Both the position numbers and the translations under genes were made by a program. Below are positions 9,328-19,186 of a stretch of 64,000 nucleotides of DNA, piece by piece. Every line of letters begins with the position of its first letter. The stretch's first letter is position 1. Below the pieces are notes generated by a model. The model did no database searches. It saw only the letters and a list, made by a program, of their open reading frames with translations, and was not told the DNA's origin. The stretch is from Neorhizobium huautlense (GTDB lineage: Bacteria; Pseudomonadota; Alphaproteobacteria; Rhizobiales; Rhizobiaceae), in the NCBI RefSeq assembly GCF_030811685.1, contig NZ_JAUSRF010000020.1:34863-98862 (forward strand), given 5' to 3'.

Positions 9328-9712
9328 GGTGGTCTCCTTGTCGGTTGCCTAAGGGCTCGAACCGGCTCCCTGCCGGCCCTCCCTCGGGTGCGGTCGACCA
9401 AAGCCTGCGACCAACGGGCGGCTTCACAGGTCCGGAAGCCCTGACCAAGCGAATTGACTTTGTGGTCAAGCGGGGAAAAGCCCTGCGCGGGACGCGAAGA
9501 CGGTTTGCGAGGGAGGGGCGGTAGGCCGCCACGCGGCGCGATAGCGGCCTTGAAACGACCGGCAGCAGGCTTAAGACCGTGACATACCCGAGAGAGATCA
9601 GGCAGGGTCCGAAACGGATCCCGGAACCGACACTTGAGACCACCAACACAGCACCCGCACGATCTCAGTCAAGCGGACGTTTCAGCGGAAGATGCCCGTG
9701 AGATATGACCCC
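9328..9712. other. Gene-free stretch of about 385 bases
   Basis: Spacer between two minus-strand genes, GC-rich. Several overlapping open frames exist on both strands but none has a ribosome binding site or familiar sequence. I see no clear promoter or repeat. Confidence 0.45.
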
Positions 9713-10012
9713 TCACTGCCCATCAACTCCGCAGCAAGAGTCAGAAATCGTGGTGGCACGACCGACCATGCGGCTTTCGCCCTCCATCATGGCCTCTAGT
9801 TCAGCACGTCGTTCGAAGGCAAGCCGGCTTGCATGGTCCAGCAGCAACGCCCGACCGGAGGGGCCCCGTCGCCGACCATATCGCCTTCGCCAACGTGCCA
9901 GCACGCCTGCCGTCATAGTCAGTCGCTTGGCGCGATGCGCGATCTGACGCTGGATACGATCGAAGTCCAGACGATTAGCTCCGCCATCGATGGGATGGCC
10001 TGCAGGACTCAT
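9713..10012 (-). CDS. Small hypothetical protein coupled to the DUF7007 gene
   Basis: A 99-residue Arg-rich protein starting MSPAGHPIDGGANRLDFDRI. Its ATG overlaps the stop codon of the upstream DUF7007 gene as ATGA, a strong sign of translational coupling, and this is the main reason for accepting it. Residues 20-60 form a basic helical stretch (QIAHRAKRLTMTAGVLARWRRRYGRRRG) that could contact nucleic acid. No family is recognised and the C-terminus is not obviously conserved. Confidence 0.5.
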   Translation of the reverse strand: MSPAGHPIDGGANRLDFDRIQRQIAHRAKRLTMTAGVLARWRRRYGRRRGPSGRALLLDHASRLAFERRAELEAMMEGESRMVGRATTISDSCCGVDGQ

Positions 10013-10890
10013 GCTGTCGACCTCGACCAACCGACAAAGGACGACGGCCCGTCACAAAGCTGGTGGCGAGCCTCGTCGATAACGAAGCCGAACGGACCGC
10101 GACCGGCATACTCGTCGCTGTCAATGAGGTAACGTCGCTCGCCCCCCCCAATCTCCCGCTTAGGACCACGACGCGCCACGACTTCCGTCATCCCGGCATG
10201 GTGATCGGAGAAGATCGCCGATGACACGATCCAACTGTTGGCATGGATCCCGTCGAATACTTGGCGATCCTTGGCACGAGACTCTCCTGCGACCAGCAGC
10301 CGGCCATGCACAGTCTCCCAAAACTCCGGCCATCTGTGCCGGATGGTTTCGTCTGCCGTCCGTCGCTCATATCCCGTGAACAGGTCCGGAAATGCATGGG
10401 CAACCACCGCCCATTCGACATCTTCTTCGTACCAGCCGGTGTCGTTTCGGAGAGCGGAGGGCACGGCAAGGTTTCGGTCGGAAGAAAGATGGAAGCCGCC
10501 ATGGCCGGCAGTGGCGTGACACACGATACCCGGTCCGTAAATCGTCGCGGACTGTGACATGCCCCAAGGCGTGCTGCAGGAAATGCGGGCCTGGACGCGG
10601 CCGAGATCATGCAAGTCGCGCTGATGCTCGGCGGTTTCGATGACGCGCGCGACGAAGGCGGCCTCGTCGGCGAGGTGGCCGTCATGGCGATAGAAGTCCT
10701 GTTGTCTGAGTGCCGGCAGCGGCCCTATGGGTCGCCAGGCGCTTGCCAGAAAACTTCCTGCGGGCGTCGTGATCATGGCAAACACAAGCTCGCGGGTACG
10801 CGCTACCGGAAATCCCTCGGCGCTGAGGGAGAATTCTATGCCGAGCGCTTCGGCGATCGGATCGCTCTGCTGAGTAGTGAGCGTGGGCAT
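10009..10890 (-). CDS. DUF7007-type plasmid protein
   Basis: A 293-residue protein matching the pattern of a family I know as DUF7007, found on alphaproteobacterial plasmids and of unknown function. The diagnostic core is STPWGMSQSATIYGPGIVCH followed by a TAGHGGFHLS segment near residues 105-145, and a WYEEDVEWAVVAHAFPDLF helix after it. ATG 10890 is preferred because GGAG lies six bases before it; an ATG four codons upstream has no such site. It is followed by a coupled small gene and preceded by the ParB-like gene 80 bp upstream. Confidence 0.72.
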   Translation of the reverse strand: MPTLTTQQSDPIAEALGIEFSLSAEGFPVARTRELVFAMITTPAGSFLASAWRPIGPLPALRQQDFYRHDGHLADEAAFVARVIETAEHQRDLHDLGRVQARISCSTPWGMSQSATIYGPGIVCHATAGHGGFHLSSDRNLAVPSALRNDTGWYEEDVEWAVVAHAFPDLFTGYERRTADETIRHRWPEFWETVHGRLLVAGESRAKDRQVFDGIHANSWIVSSAIFSDHHAGMTEVVARRGPKREIGGGERRYLIDSDEYAGRGPFGFVIDEARHQLCDGPSSFVGWSRSTA

Positions 10891-10920
10891 CGGATGCTCC
10901 ATCGTTTGCTGAAAACAGAA

Positions 10921-10945
10921 GCGCCGCCGGTGATGCCGGCGGCGC
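10921..10945 (-). terminator. Hairpin after the ParB-like gene
   Basis: Perfect ten-base arms (GCGCCGCCGG and CCGGCGGCGC) with a five-base loop. On the minus strand it is followed by a T-rich stretch (CTTCTGTTTTC). It lies between the ParB-like and DUF7007 genes and may limit read-through. Confidence 0.55.
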
Positions 10946-10973
10946 GATGAACCTGAGATCCGTTGGTTGGAAC

Positions 10974-12722
10974 CTATTCGGCGGCGACGTCGTAGGCGGT
11001 CTCGTGGTCTTCGAGACCGCCTACGACAGACTCTTCGGCGTCATCCACGACCTCGTCCGCATCGGCATCAATCGCGTCGCCACCCGAGACGCCGTCATCC
11101 TGCTCCTGATCCGCTTCGGTCCTCTCTTCTTCCACCCCCGCTGCCTCGGCATGGCGGAGCAAGACCGTCACATCCCGGCGATCCGGTGCGAAGAACGCGC
11201 TCGCATGCACGAGCTTGGCGTCGCCTGCGAAATGCTCGACGAGTGCTGCACGGGTTTCGCGAACGCGGGCCTTCGGCTCGATGCCGACATCTTTTGCCGC
11301 GACCTCGAGCGCCTGACGCGACAGGCACACGAGGAAATCCTCGCTTCCCATATCCGGCAGATAGCTGTCGGCGCCAATAGCATCGCCGGCGATACGCGAG
11401 ATCACGCCGCTGTTCGACATGCCGCGCCGGCACGAGAGCACGTCGATCAGCGCTGCGCGCGCAGTGATGCGAACCGTGTCCATGTCGAACGACAGGCGAC
11501 CATCATCCGTGAAGAGACGCGCGGCATGGCGCCCAAAGCGAGCGCCGCCATAGTATGCACCGCCAGCACCAGAATCGACCCGAACATTCAAGCTGGCAAA
11601 GGCAAGGACGAGGAGCGCCATCAGCATGTCGTCCTCGATCGGAGCGCGGGCCAGTGCGTCATGCAGGGCGTCGGTGCGGAAATCGCCGATCATGTCGTGG
11701 CCCTTCTGGGTCACATCGGGGCGCGGCGTGGAAACTGTCGTATCGTCAACTGTCGTGCCATTATCGGATACCACCGATCCGCCCTTGAACGGCTTCGGTT
11801 CGGGCATACGATAATGCACCGCCTGAACCTTGCCGTCGCGGTCGAGATACATCCCGGTATGATCGCCCTTGCCTGGCTTGCCGTAGACGCGCTCAGCCTT
11901 TTTCGGCAATGCCGGCTGGCCGTAGTTGTTGACCTCGACGATCGCGCCCTTCTTCGGCAGGTTGCTGGTCATCCACTCCTGCTGGGCGCCAAGAAACGCC
12001 TCGACATTGGTGGTGAACCGATTGTCCTGGTCGGCCGGACCAAAAAGATCGTCTGCCCATTCGATGCCATAAGCTTCCCTCAGGTCGTCACCGAAGCTCG
12101 CATCACGGGCGAACATGCGGGTTTTCGAAAGACCACTGGCAATCTGCCACCAGGACGCCGTGTCGCCTTTCTTCGGCTTGTTAGCCTTCCACACCTGCTT
12201 CTGATCCTCAAGCGAGGCCGCCGCGATGGTGCGCAGCTGCTGCTCGTTCGGCATGTCGCCACGGGCCATCTGATCGAGCATGGCCGGCAGAACATTGGCG
12301 AGCAGCCGCAATTTGCGGATCTGGCGGACGGGAAGGGAGAGCGCAACCGCGATCGCTTCTTCGGTCCAGCCAAGGGCGACGAGGCGTTCGATACCGCGCC
12401 ATTGGTCGACTGGGTTCAGCGGCTCGCGGGCGATGTTTTCGACCATCGAGCGCATGGCGCCATTGTCGTTTGCCGCCTCGCTGACGACGACCTCGATTTC
12501 TTCGAGGCCGGCGGCGATCGCGGCCTGAACGCGGCGATGTCCCGCCTGGATCAGATAGCCATTGCCACCGTCGACCTGTGGCGACACGACGGGCGGCTGG
12601 ATGATGCCGACGGCCTTGACGGTCGCAAGAAGAAGAGCATCAGACTGCGGCGACGATTTCGACTGACGGGCATCGTCGGGGTTGGCGTTCAGCGCACGGG
12701 GATCGATCTTCAGGATTTGCAT
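10974..12722 (-). CDS. ParB-like N-terminal domain protein (582 aa)
   Basis: A large plasmid-type ParB-like protein. The first 100 residues contain the ParB/Sulfiredoxin-type nuclease-like domain with AGHRRVQAAIAAGL near 60-73, then an HTH-like region (WTEEAIAVALSLPVRQIRKL). The remaining 400 residues are not seen in chromosomal ParB and include an acidic C-terminal tail (DADEVVDDAEES). ATG 12722 has AAGGAG seven bases upstream. No ParA partner lies next to it, so a role in DNA processing or regulation of the block seems as likely as partitioning. A 16-bp inverted repeat lies inside the 3' end of the gene. Confidence 0.85.
   Translation of the reverse strand: MQILKIDPRALNANPDDARQSKSSPQSDALLLATVKAVGIIQPPVVSPQVDGGNGYLIQAGHRRVQAAIAAGLEEIEVVVSEAANDNGAMRSMVENIAREPLNPVDQWRGIERLVALGWTEEAIAVALSLPVRQIRKLRLLANVLPAMLDQMARGDMPNEQQLRTIAAASLEDQKQVWKANKPKKGDTASWWQIASGLSKTRMFARDASFGDDLREAYGIEWADDLFGPADQDNRFTTNVEAFLGAQQEWMTSNLPKKGAIVEVNNYGQPALPKKAERVYGKPGKGDHTGMYLDRDGKVQAVHYRMPEPKPFKGGSVVSDNGTTVDDTTVSTPRPDVTQKGHDMIGDFRTDALHDALARAPIEDDMLMALLVLAFASLNVRVDSGAGGAYYGGARFGRHAARLFTDDGRLSFDMDTVRITARAALIDVLSCRRGMSNSGVISRIAGDAIGADSYLPDMGSEDFLVCLSRQALEVAAKDVGIEPKARVRETRAALVEHFAGDAKLVHASAFFAPDRRDVTVLLRHAEAAGVEEERTEADQEQDDGVSGGDAIDADADEVVDDAEESVVGGLEDHETAYDVAAE
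10989..11027. repeat. 16-bp perfect inverted repeat inside the 3' end of the ParB-like gene
   Basis: Arms GTCGTAGGCGGTCTCG and CGAGACCGCCTACGAC flank a seven-base loop. It falls within codons for VVGGLEDHETAYDV, so it is both coding and able to form a strong stem in DNA or mRNA. Confidence 0.85.
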
Positions 12723-13026
12723 GGATAAGCTCCTTGTCCGATATGGAGCGACGAGGCTGTCGCTCCTTCCTGTCTTCTCTGATTTTCGAAGACACTTTCC
12801 GGACCGCAGAGCGGGGGACCGGCCGCAATTGCGGGCGAGCAATCCTGCCGCGAAGCACAAGCGGGGCTAACAGCCCTGCGAAGGGTGGCGGCAGGGTTGA
12901 GGAGGCGGCGATTGAACGCCAGTGCCGGCCGGAGAACCGATCGGCGACCGGTTTCACTTCCGCTTTTCCATTTTCCTATTTTCTGGAAGGCCGGCTCAGC
13001 GCACTGTGCGTTCTGATTTTCCCGAC
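12723..13026. other. Gene-free stretch of about 300 bases
   Basis: Region upstream of the ParB-like gene and downstream of the small gene at 13027. It should carry the ParB promoter. I see no clear -35/-10 pair, iterated sites or hairpin. Confidence 0.45.
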
Positions 13027-13344
13027 TTATGGACGACGGGTGAACAGCGCCCGCGCATCGCCCAACATTCTCTTCAGGATCATCGACCTGTCCATGACAG
13101 GCGAAGCGACGGGAAGGGGCAGTGCTGGTGGGGAGCGACCGGGCGTATCGAGACCACTGGCGTCCGGTAATTTCGGCTCTCGGACTTCAGCCTCAATCGC
13201 GATGTGCGAGATGGTCGTTTCATCCGACTTGACGACGACGGCAACCTTGCGCCCGGACCGGAGTTGATCGACAGCCTTCTGAGCGGCCGCCTGCTCGTCG
13301 CTGGCTTCGACGAGAGAGGTCTGGCTGACGAGATAAAACGGCAT
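13027..13344 (-). CDS. Small conserved plasmid protein (105 aa)
   Basis: A 105-residue protein starting MPFYLVSQTSLVEASDEQAA. The first 55 residues look like a compact alpha/beta domain: a short strand, a helix with AAAQKAVDQLRSG, then VAVVVKSDETTISHIAI. The C-terminal half is Pro-rich and then basic. ATG 13344 is preceded by GGGAA at a suitable distance. It lies upstream of the ParB-like gene in the same orientation. I have no function for it, but the N-terminal pattern recurs in rhizobial plasmid proteins I have seen. Confidence 0.6.
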   Translation of the reverse strand: MPFYLVSQTSLVEASDEQAAAQKAVDQLRSGRKVAVVVKSDETTISHIAIEAEVREPKLPDASGLDTPGRSPPALPLPVASPVMDRSMILKRMLGDARALFTRRP

Positions 13345-13575
13345 TTGTTCCCACGGATTTTTGCCGACAGTTTCATTCTGGCTGACGCATGGTCAAGCCC
13401 GAAAAGCGACAATGGACAGAAATACAATAGCTTGGACGAGAACAAGGCATTGCCGAACGCCCTCTCGCCTGCACCGGCTTCGTTCAGTTACTGTTGATGA
13501 ATCACGTTTTACGTCGCGATCTTTAGCCCCCACTGATAAAGATCGCCGCCCACCCTTCTGATCACATCGAGACAA

Positions 13576-13842
13576 ATGAGCATGGACCGCACAGGCCGAA
13601 AATCCATCGCACAACGTGTCATTGATCGCGCCAAGGCGCGTGGCGAACCGATTGATCAGGACCCTGACTTTGTCGCTTTGCTGGATGAGTGGATAAACGG
13701 CGATATCGACATCAAGCAAATGCGAGCGAAGTATCTCGATGTTCTTGCTCATCAGAAATCTGAGCGGCGAGGTCGCTGGGCGCGGCGCGTTGGCACCGGC
13801 GCCGATGCGCCTGATCCCGCGGCGGAAGAAAACGATGGATAA
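13576..13842 (+). CDS. Small hypothetical protein (88 aa)
   Basis: An 88-residue protein starting MSMDRTGRKSIAQRVIDRAK. The centre (QDPDFVALLDEWINGDIDIKQMRAKY) is predicted helical and acidic, and the C-terminus is basic then Pro/Asp-rich. There is no signal peptide or membrane segment. It runs opposite to the genes on both sides and converges on the large methylase/helicase gene. A weak Shine-Dalgarno (GAGA) precedes it. The composition looks coding, but the family is unknown to me. Confidence 0.55.
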   Translation: MSMDRTGRKSIAQRVIDRAKARGEPIDQDPDFVALLDEWINGDIDIKQMRAKYLDVLAHQKSERRGRWARRVGTGADAPDPAAEENDG

Positions 13843-13867
13843 AAAAGGGCCACGATAATCGCGGCCC
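13843..13867 (-). terminator. Terminator downstream of the methylase/helicase gene
   Basis: Stem of GGGCC plus CGAT pairing with ATCG plus GGCCC around a single-base loop, with a run of T residues after it on the minus strand. Placed to stop transcription from the 14004-19097 gene. Confidence 0.7.
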
Positions 13868-14003
13868 GTAAGGTATGGAGGTAAAGTTGCCTCCAGAGGG
13901 GAACAGCTGCTGCAGCGAAACTGGGAAGAGTCCGCCATGTGCATCAGCTCAACAACTTATGCCTGATGTTCGTTCACGCTGCACATAGAATTTGCGCATA
14001 CCG

Positions 14004-17000
14004 CTATGCGCCATCTGGCATACCGTTGTCCGCCGCTGCGTCCGAAGCAAGCGACGCCTCCAGCACCTTCAGCGCTTCGCGTTTTTCGATGAGATCGGAG
14101 GCGAAGGCAAAGGTCCCGCCATCGCGGGAACGATATGAATTCAGTTGCCGCCGAGCATCTTCCAGTCTTCGCCCATATTGCAGCTTTTCCTCTTCGAAGC
14201 CGGTCAGAGCATGCTCCAGCCGCGAGATTGCACCAAGCGGTGTCACCGTGACCGAGAGATCGATTTCGTAATCGGCACCCGTGCGCTCCAGCTTGGTGCA
14301 GTAGCGGTATCCATCACCGCGCGCGAACCGCTCCCCTTCGAAGACAAGCTCGAATCCGCCGATGGACGCCAGTCGAACCTCGCCTTGCCTCTCCAACTGC
14401 ACGAGTGTCAGGATTTCCTTCATCAGCGCGCGGCCGGCGTCCTTGCGATCAATGAAACGCTCCCCCATCAACAGCATCTCAAAGGCATCGCCGGATGTGG
14501 GAGAGAGTCGGTCGATATCCTGGCCGATCTCGCCGATGCGCCGGGTCGAGACCTCGATCTCGCGCTCGGCGTCGCGCATCTGCCGGCGGACGGCATATTG
14601 ATCGTCTTCGTGGGCAGCGCGCAGCCGTTCGAGCCGGGCAATATCGGCCTCCAGTCCGGCCTTCTGCATCAGCCGCTCGTCGCCGGATGCGATGGCCTTG
14701 GCCATGGCGAACTGGTTGGCGGCGCCTTCACCAACATCTTCCAGACGGCGGATCGACGTGTCGCCCGAGAGCGCCGCCGCGATGAACCTGGCCTTGCGTT
14801 CGTTGTTCTGCCACATGGAGGCATCAAGTGAACCTTCGGTCGCATAGGCGAAGATATCGACCTCGTCATGCTGATTGCCCTGGCGGACAATCCGGCCCTC
14901 CCGCTGCTCGATCTGCGACGGCAGCCACGGGACATCGAGATGATGGAGGGCTTTGAGCCGAAGCTGAGCATTGACGCCGGTGCCCATCGTTTCGGAGGAT
15001 CCTATCAGGAAACGCACCTTGCCGGCGCGGACATCGCCGAACAGCCGCTGCTTGGCCGCTGTCTTCTTATAGTCCTGCATGAAGGCGATCTCGGACGCCG
15101 GCACGCCGAGCCGTATTAGCTCGTCGCGGATCCAGCGATAGGCCGAGAAGCCTCGCGATTTCTCGACATTGATCGTGCCGAGATCGGAAAAGATCATCTG
15201 GGCGGCGCCCGGCAGATCGAAGTCATTGCCGTCGGGGCGGCGATAGGTGGCTTCGCCGGTCTCCTTCCAGATCCGGTGTGCATTGCGGACGAGCAGATTG
15301 AGCTTGTTGTCCTCATCATTGCCGGCATCTCGTTCCACAAGGCGCATATCGATCGCGGCGTGACGGCCATCGGTGATGACGGAGAGAAGGATGTCGTCAC
15401 CCGGCTCGGCCGGCCCCTCGCGCTTTTCGATCATCCGGATTCGGTCATCCAAGATGCGCTGATAACCCCTGAACTCACTTGATGGGATCGCAGTCAGAAT
15501 TTGACGTTGCCCGGTCGAGAGGTTGGGCACCCTCACATACTGGCGAAGGTCGTCCGGCATGACCACATCAGCAAACGAGCGGAACATGGCGATCAGCTCG
15601 GGCACGTTGACGAAAGAGGCGAAGCGGCTGACCGGCTTGTATTTGCCGGATGGCTGGATTTCGAGTTCGGTCGTCGTGTCGCCGAAGCAAGATGCCCATG
15701 CATCGAATTCATGCAGCCCGCGCTCGGCAAGGGCGGCATGGCCGAGCAGGCGCTGGACGGAAAACATCTCGCCGAGCGTATTGGTGATCGGCGTGCCCGA
15801 CGCCAGCACCAGCGCCCGGCCGGGATTTTTCGTCTCGATAAAGCGGGACTTCACGTAGAGATCCCAGGCGCGCTGCGATCCGTTCGGATCGATGCCCTTC
15901 AGCGTCGACATGTTGGTGGCGAAGGAAAGCTTGCGGAATTCCTGCGCCTCGTCGACCACGATCTGATCGACACCGATCTCAGAGATCGTGAGAAGATCGT
16001 CCTTGCGAGTGGCGAGCCCATCTAGCCGCTCCTGCAATCCCTCCTTCAGCCGCTCGAGCCGCTTGCGGGAAACGCGGTCCTCGCTGTCGACCTTGGTCAG
16101 CAGGTCCTCGTAAAGCTGCAGCTCGTCCTGGATCATCTGTTGTTCGAAGGCCGAGGGAACGGCGATGAACCGAAACGCAGAATGGGTGATGATGATCGCG
16201 TCCCAGGTGGCGGTTGCCGCCCGCGACAGGAAGCGGGCCCGCTTGTCCTTTGTAAAGTTGGTTTCGTCTGCCACGAGGATGCGGGCGTTCGGATAGAGCG
16301 CCAGAAACTCGCGCGCTGCCTGCGCCAGGCAATGGCCCGGCACGACCAGCATCGCCTTGGCGATCAGCCCGAGCCGACGCTGTTCCATGATCGCCGCCGC
16401 CATGGTCATCGTCTTGCCGGCGCCGACGGCGTGCGCCAGATAGGTCGAACCATCGGCAATGATGCGCCAGATGCCGCGCTTCTGGTGCCCATAAAGAACG
16501 AAAGCGCCAGAGGCGCCGGGAAGTTTGAGATGGGAACCGTCGAATTTTCGCGGCGCGATGTTATTAAAGCGATCGTTGTAATCGCGCGCCAGCCGGTCAG
16601 TGCGATCGGGATCGGTCCAGACCCAGTCCTGAAATGCCTGTTTGATCCGCTGCAACTTGTCGCGCGCGGCCTCGGTATCGACGACGTTCAGCACGCGCCG
16701 TTCGCCGTCGACATCCTTGAACACGTCGAAGATCTGGGGGACACGGCTGTTCAGCGCATCGGCGAGAAGCTCGCCCGCATGCCGGCGGCTGGTGCCCCAT
16801 TCGGATGTGCCGGCTGCAGAAAGCCCAAGCTGTCGCGCTTCCACCGTCCAGGACCCGAGTTCCGGCATATGATGGATGCGAATATCGGCCTCCATGATAT
16901 CCTCCACGAACGCGACGACGTCGGCGGCCGAGATCCAGGGAGCGCCGAGGCGGGCGGTGATATCGGAGGGCCGAAGATCGGCCGGCTGGACATCAGTGAG

Positions 17001-19097
17001 GGCGCGGACATTACGCTCGTAAGCCAGGTCGAGCTCGGCCGCGGCCTGCGCGGCGATGAGCTTGGTGCGGACAGCGCCGGAGAGATAGGCATCCGAGGTC
17101 TGCCAGACACCGCTTTCCGGATCCCGAAACACCTCGTCGCCGAGCGCGTCGATGACTGTCGCCACGTCGATATGCAGCAGTTCGGCGATATGATCGAGAT
17201 CGACATGGCCGCGCTCGTTGAGGACGACCGCCAGCGCGTCAGCCGCATTGGTGATGACAGGCGACAGTGGCGGAGCGATCACGCGAGAGGTGAATATTGG
17301 GCCCGGCCTCGCCGTGTCGGTCTTCAGGTCATAATCCTCGATCGAGGCCACCAGCCAGCAATCGGGATCGTCGCGGAAGGGTGCAAGGTTAGGTTGACGA
17401 TGGGTTTCCTTGACCTCACCGGTCTCCTGATCCTCCTGGACCGAGACGGTGGTGTGGTTGATTGGGCCGAAGTCGCGGACGAAGGCTGACCAGGCGAGGC
17501 GCAGACGCACCTGAAGATCGCGCCACGGTCGATCAGTATCCTGCGCCTTCAGCACCTCGCGCACGGCATCGCGGATCGGGATCAGCTTCGAGATGATCCG
17601 GATATGCTTTTCCGAGATGCCATCGCCAGAGCGACCTTTGCGCTCGGCCACCGGCACAGCCGAGCCGTCGAGCATCTGCATCAGGCCCTTTGCCCGGTCG
17701 ACAAAAAAACTCCCTTCGCGAACGGGGTTGTCTTTCGGCCGGAGATCGACGACCTCGGCAAGCTCGTCCTCCAGATCGATGTCGATCGGGGTTGGCTCGC
17801 CGTCATAAAGGCCGGCCGGAAGAAGATCGATGGCCGCGGCGAGCGCGATCTCGAGATCGGCGCCGCCGCTGCCACGGCATGTGTAGGTCTCGCCGAATGG
17901 CCCAGAGGTGAGGGCATGGCCGCCGAGCACGAAGTCCGGATGGCGGGCGAACCACCGGTTCACCCGGATAGCTCCCTCATCGTCGGTAGCCGTCCGCACC
18001 TCATCGACATCGATCCACATTTGGTCGCCTTCGGGCTCGCCGATCTTGCGCTTGCGGAAGAACAGGATGTCGACCACGACATCCGTGCCGGAGTCGCGGC
18101 GAAAGCTGCCTTCGGGCAGGCGGATCGCTGCGATCAGGTCGGCGCATTTCGCGATATGCTCGCGGGCGGTGGTATCGGCCTTGTCCATCGTGCCATGGGA
18201 GGTAACGAAGGCCGCCAACGCGCCGGGCTTCAGGAGATCAATCGAACGGGCGATGAAATAGTCATGCAGGCGCAAGCCAAGCGAACGGTATGACCGGTCG
18301 GAGCGTACGATGCGATCGGAGAAGGGTGGATTGCCGATAGCGAGGTCGTAGATCGGTGAGAGCTCCGTGCGGGCGAAATCGCCCTCGATGATGCGGGACC
18401 GCGGCTGCAACAGGCGAACGATACGCGCGGTGACCGGATCGAGCTCGATCCCAGTGAGAAAGGCGCCGTCCCGATACGCTTTCGGCATCAGCGCGGCAAA
18501 CAGGCCCGTGCCGATGCCCGGCTCAAGCACACGGCCACCCCGCCAACCAAGACGCTGGATCCCAGACCAGATCGCCCGGATGATGAATTCCGGGGTGAAA
18601 TGCGCATATTGGGTGCAGCGGGCCAACGAGGCATAGTCCGCTTCCGAGACGGCGGTTTCGAGCGACGATCCGAGATTGTCCCAGCCGTCGCGGAAATCGA
18701 TCTCACCCGGCCGACGGAACATGCCATTGGCAAGTTCGCCAGCACCGAAGCCAGTAAAGCGGATCAGTTGCGCCTGCTCTTTGGCTGTCGCCGGCCGTTC
18801 TTGGTTGGCAATCCCGTCAGCGACCAGGATCGCCGCAACGTTGGCGCGAGCGCGGTCCTTCCAGGATGCGCCGAGGCCGCGGCCGCCATCAAGATAGAAA
18901 TTCTGGCGCCGGCCACTCCGGTCTGCAGGAGCCACCGCGACTGGCAAGGCCGGGGCGACGGGCGGCGGCGTGGGATCGGGATCGTCGTCATTGGCCGCTG
19001 TGGCGTCGAAGCCGCCAAATGCGGTGACGCCGAGCCCGAGGCCAGAAGACAGTGCAGAGCTGCCGAACATGTCCAGCGTGAAGGGATCGTTGCTCAT
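14004..19097 (-). CDS. N6-adenine methyltransferase / SNF2-type helicase fusion (1697 aa)
   Basis: A very large protein with a methyltransferase joined to a helicase. Residues 185-260 hold the SAM-binding LEPGIGTGLF and the catalytic NPPF of N6-adenine methylases. A central linker of about 550 residues follows. The helicase core has Walker A AVGAGKT near 885, DEAQ near 1047, and the C-terminal motif QIEQREGRIVRQGNQ near 1395. A coiled segment closes the protein. Such proteins are common on rhizobial plasmids and resemble DarB of phage P1, which shields DNA from type I restriction. That role here is inference from architecture and from the nearby ArdC-like gene. ATG 19097 follows AAGGAA. Confidence 0.9.
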   Translation of the reverse strand: MSNDPFTLDMFGSSALSSGLGLGVTAFGGFDATAANDDDPDPTPPPVAPALPVAVAPADRSGRRQNFYLDGGRGLGASWKDRARANVAAILVADGIANQERPATAKEQAQLIRFTGFGAGELANGMFRRPGEIDFRDGWDNLGSSLETAVSEADYASLARCTQYAHFTPEFIIRAIWSGIQRLGWRGGRVLEPGIGTGLFAALMPKAYRDGAFLTGIELDPVTARIVRLLQPRSRIIEGDFARTELSPIYDLAIGNPPFSDRIVRSDRSYRSLGLRLHDYFIARSIDLLKPGALAAFVTSHGTMDKADTTAREHIAKCADLIAAIRLPEGSFRRDSGTDVVVDILFFRKRKIGEPEGDQMWIDVDEVRTATDDEGAIRVNRWFARHPDFVLGGHALTSGPFGETYTCRGSGGADLEIALAAAIDLLPAGLYDGEPTPIDIDLEDELAEVVDLRPKDNPVREGSFFVDRAKGLMQMLDGSAVPVAERKGRSGDGISEKHIRIISKLIPIRDAVREVLKAQDTDRPWRDLQVRLRLAWSAFVRDFGPINHTTVSVQEDQETGEVKETHRQPNLAPFRDDPDCWLVASIEDYDLKTDTARPGPIFTSRVIAPPLSPVITNAADALAVVLNERGHVDLDHIAELLHIDVATVIDALGDEVFRDPESGVWQTSDAYLSGAVRTKLIAAQAAAELDLAYERNVRALTDVQPADLRPSDITARLGAPWISAADVVAFVEDIMEADIRIHHMPELGSWTVEARQLGLSAAGTSEWGTSRRHAGELLADALNSRVPQIFDVFKDVDGERRVLNVVDTEAARDKLQRIKQAFQDWVWTDPDRTDRLARDYNDRFNNIAPRKFDGSHLKLPGASGAFVLYGHQKRGIWRIIADGSTYLAHAVGAGKTMTMAAAIMEQRRLGLIAKAMLVVPGHCLAQAAREFLALYPNARILVADETNFTKDKRARFLSRAATATWDAIIITHSAFRFIAVPSAFEQQMIQDELQLYEDLLTKVDSEDRVSRKRLERLKEGLQERLDGLATRKDDLLTISEIGVDQIVVDEAQEFRKLSFATNMSTLKGIDPNGSQRAWDLYVKSRFIETKNPGRALVLASGTPITNTLGEMFSVQRLLGHAALAERGLHEFDAWASCFGDTTTELEIQPSGKYKPVSRFASFVNVPELIAMFRSFADVVMPDDLRQYVRVPNLSTGQRQILTAIPSSEFRGYQRILDDRIRMIEKREGPAEPGDDILLSVITDGRHAAIDMRLVERDAGNDEDNKLNLLVRNAHRIWKETGEATYRRPDGNDFDLPGAAQMIFSDLGTINVEKSRGFSAYRWIRDELIRLGVPASEIAFMQDYKKTAAKQRLFGDVRAGKVRFLIGSSETMGTGVNAQLRLKALHHLDVPWLPSQIEQREGRIVRQGNQHDEVDIFAYATEGSLDASMWQNNERKARFIAAALSGDTSIRRLEDVGEGAANQFAMAKAIASGDERLMQKAGLEADIARLERLRAAHEDDQYAVRRQMRDAEREIEVSTRRIGEIGQDIDRLSPTSGDAFEMLLMGERFIDRKDAGRALMKEILTLVQLERQGEVRLASIGGFELVFEGERFARGDGYRYCTKLERTGADYEIDLSVTVTPLGAISRLEHALTGFEEEKLQYGRRLEDARRQLNSYRSRDGGTFAFASDLIEKREALKVLEASLASDAAADNGMPDGA

Positions 19098-19186
19098 CGG
19101 AATGTTCCTTTCGGATGCGCGCCATCGCTCACCCGCCGAGATAGGCGGATCGAAGGCACTGGAGGATTTTGGGGAATTGACGGCCT

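Noticed and set aside
10947..12728. 593-codon frame antisense to the ParB-like gene
   Set aside because: Shadow of the ParB-like gene; composition Arg/His-rich without domains.
16140..17489. 449-codon frame antisense to the methylase/helicase gene
   Set aside because: Shadow frame; no start signals or motifs.
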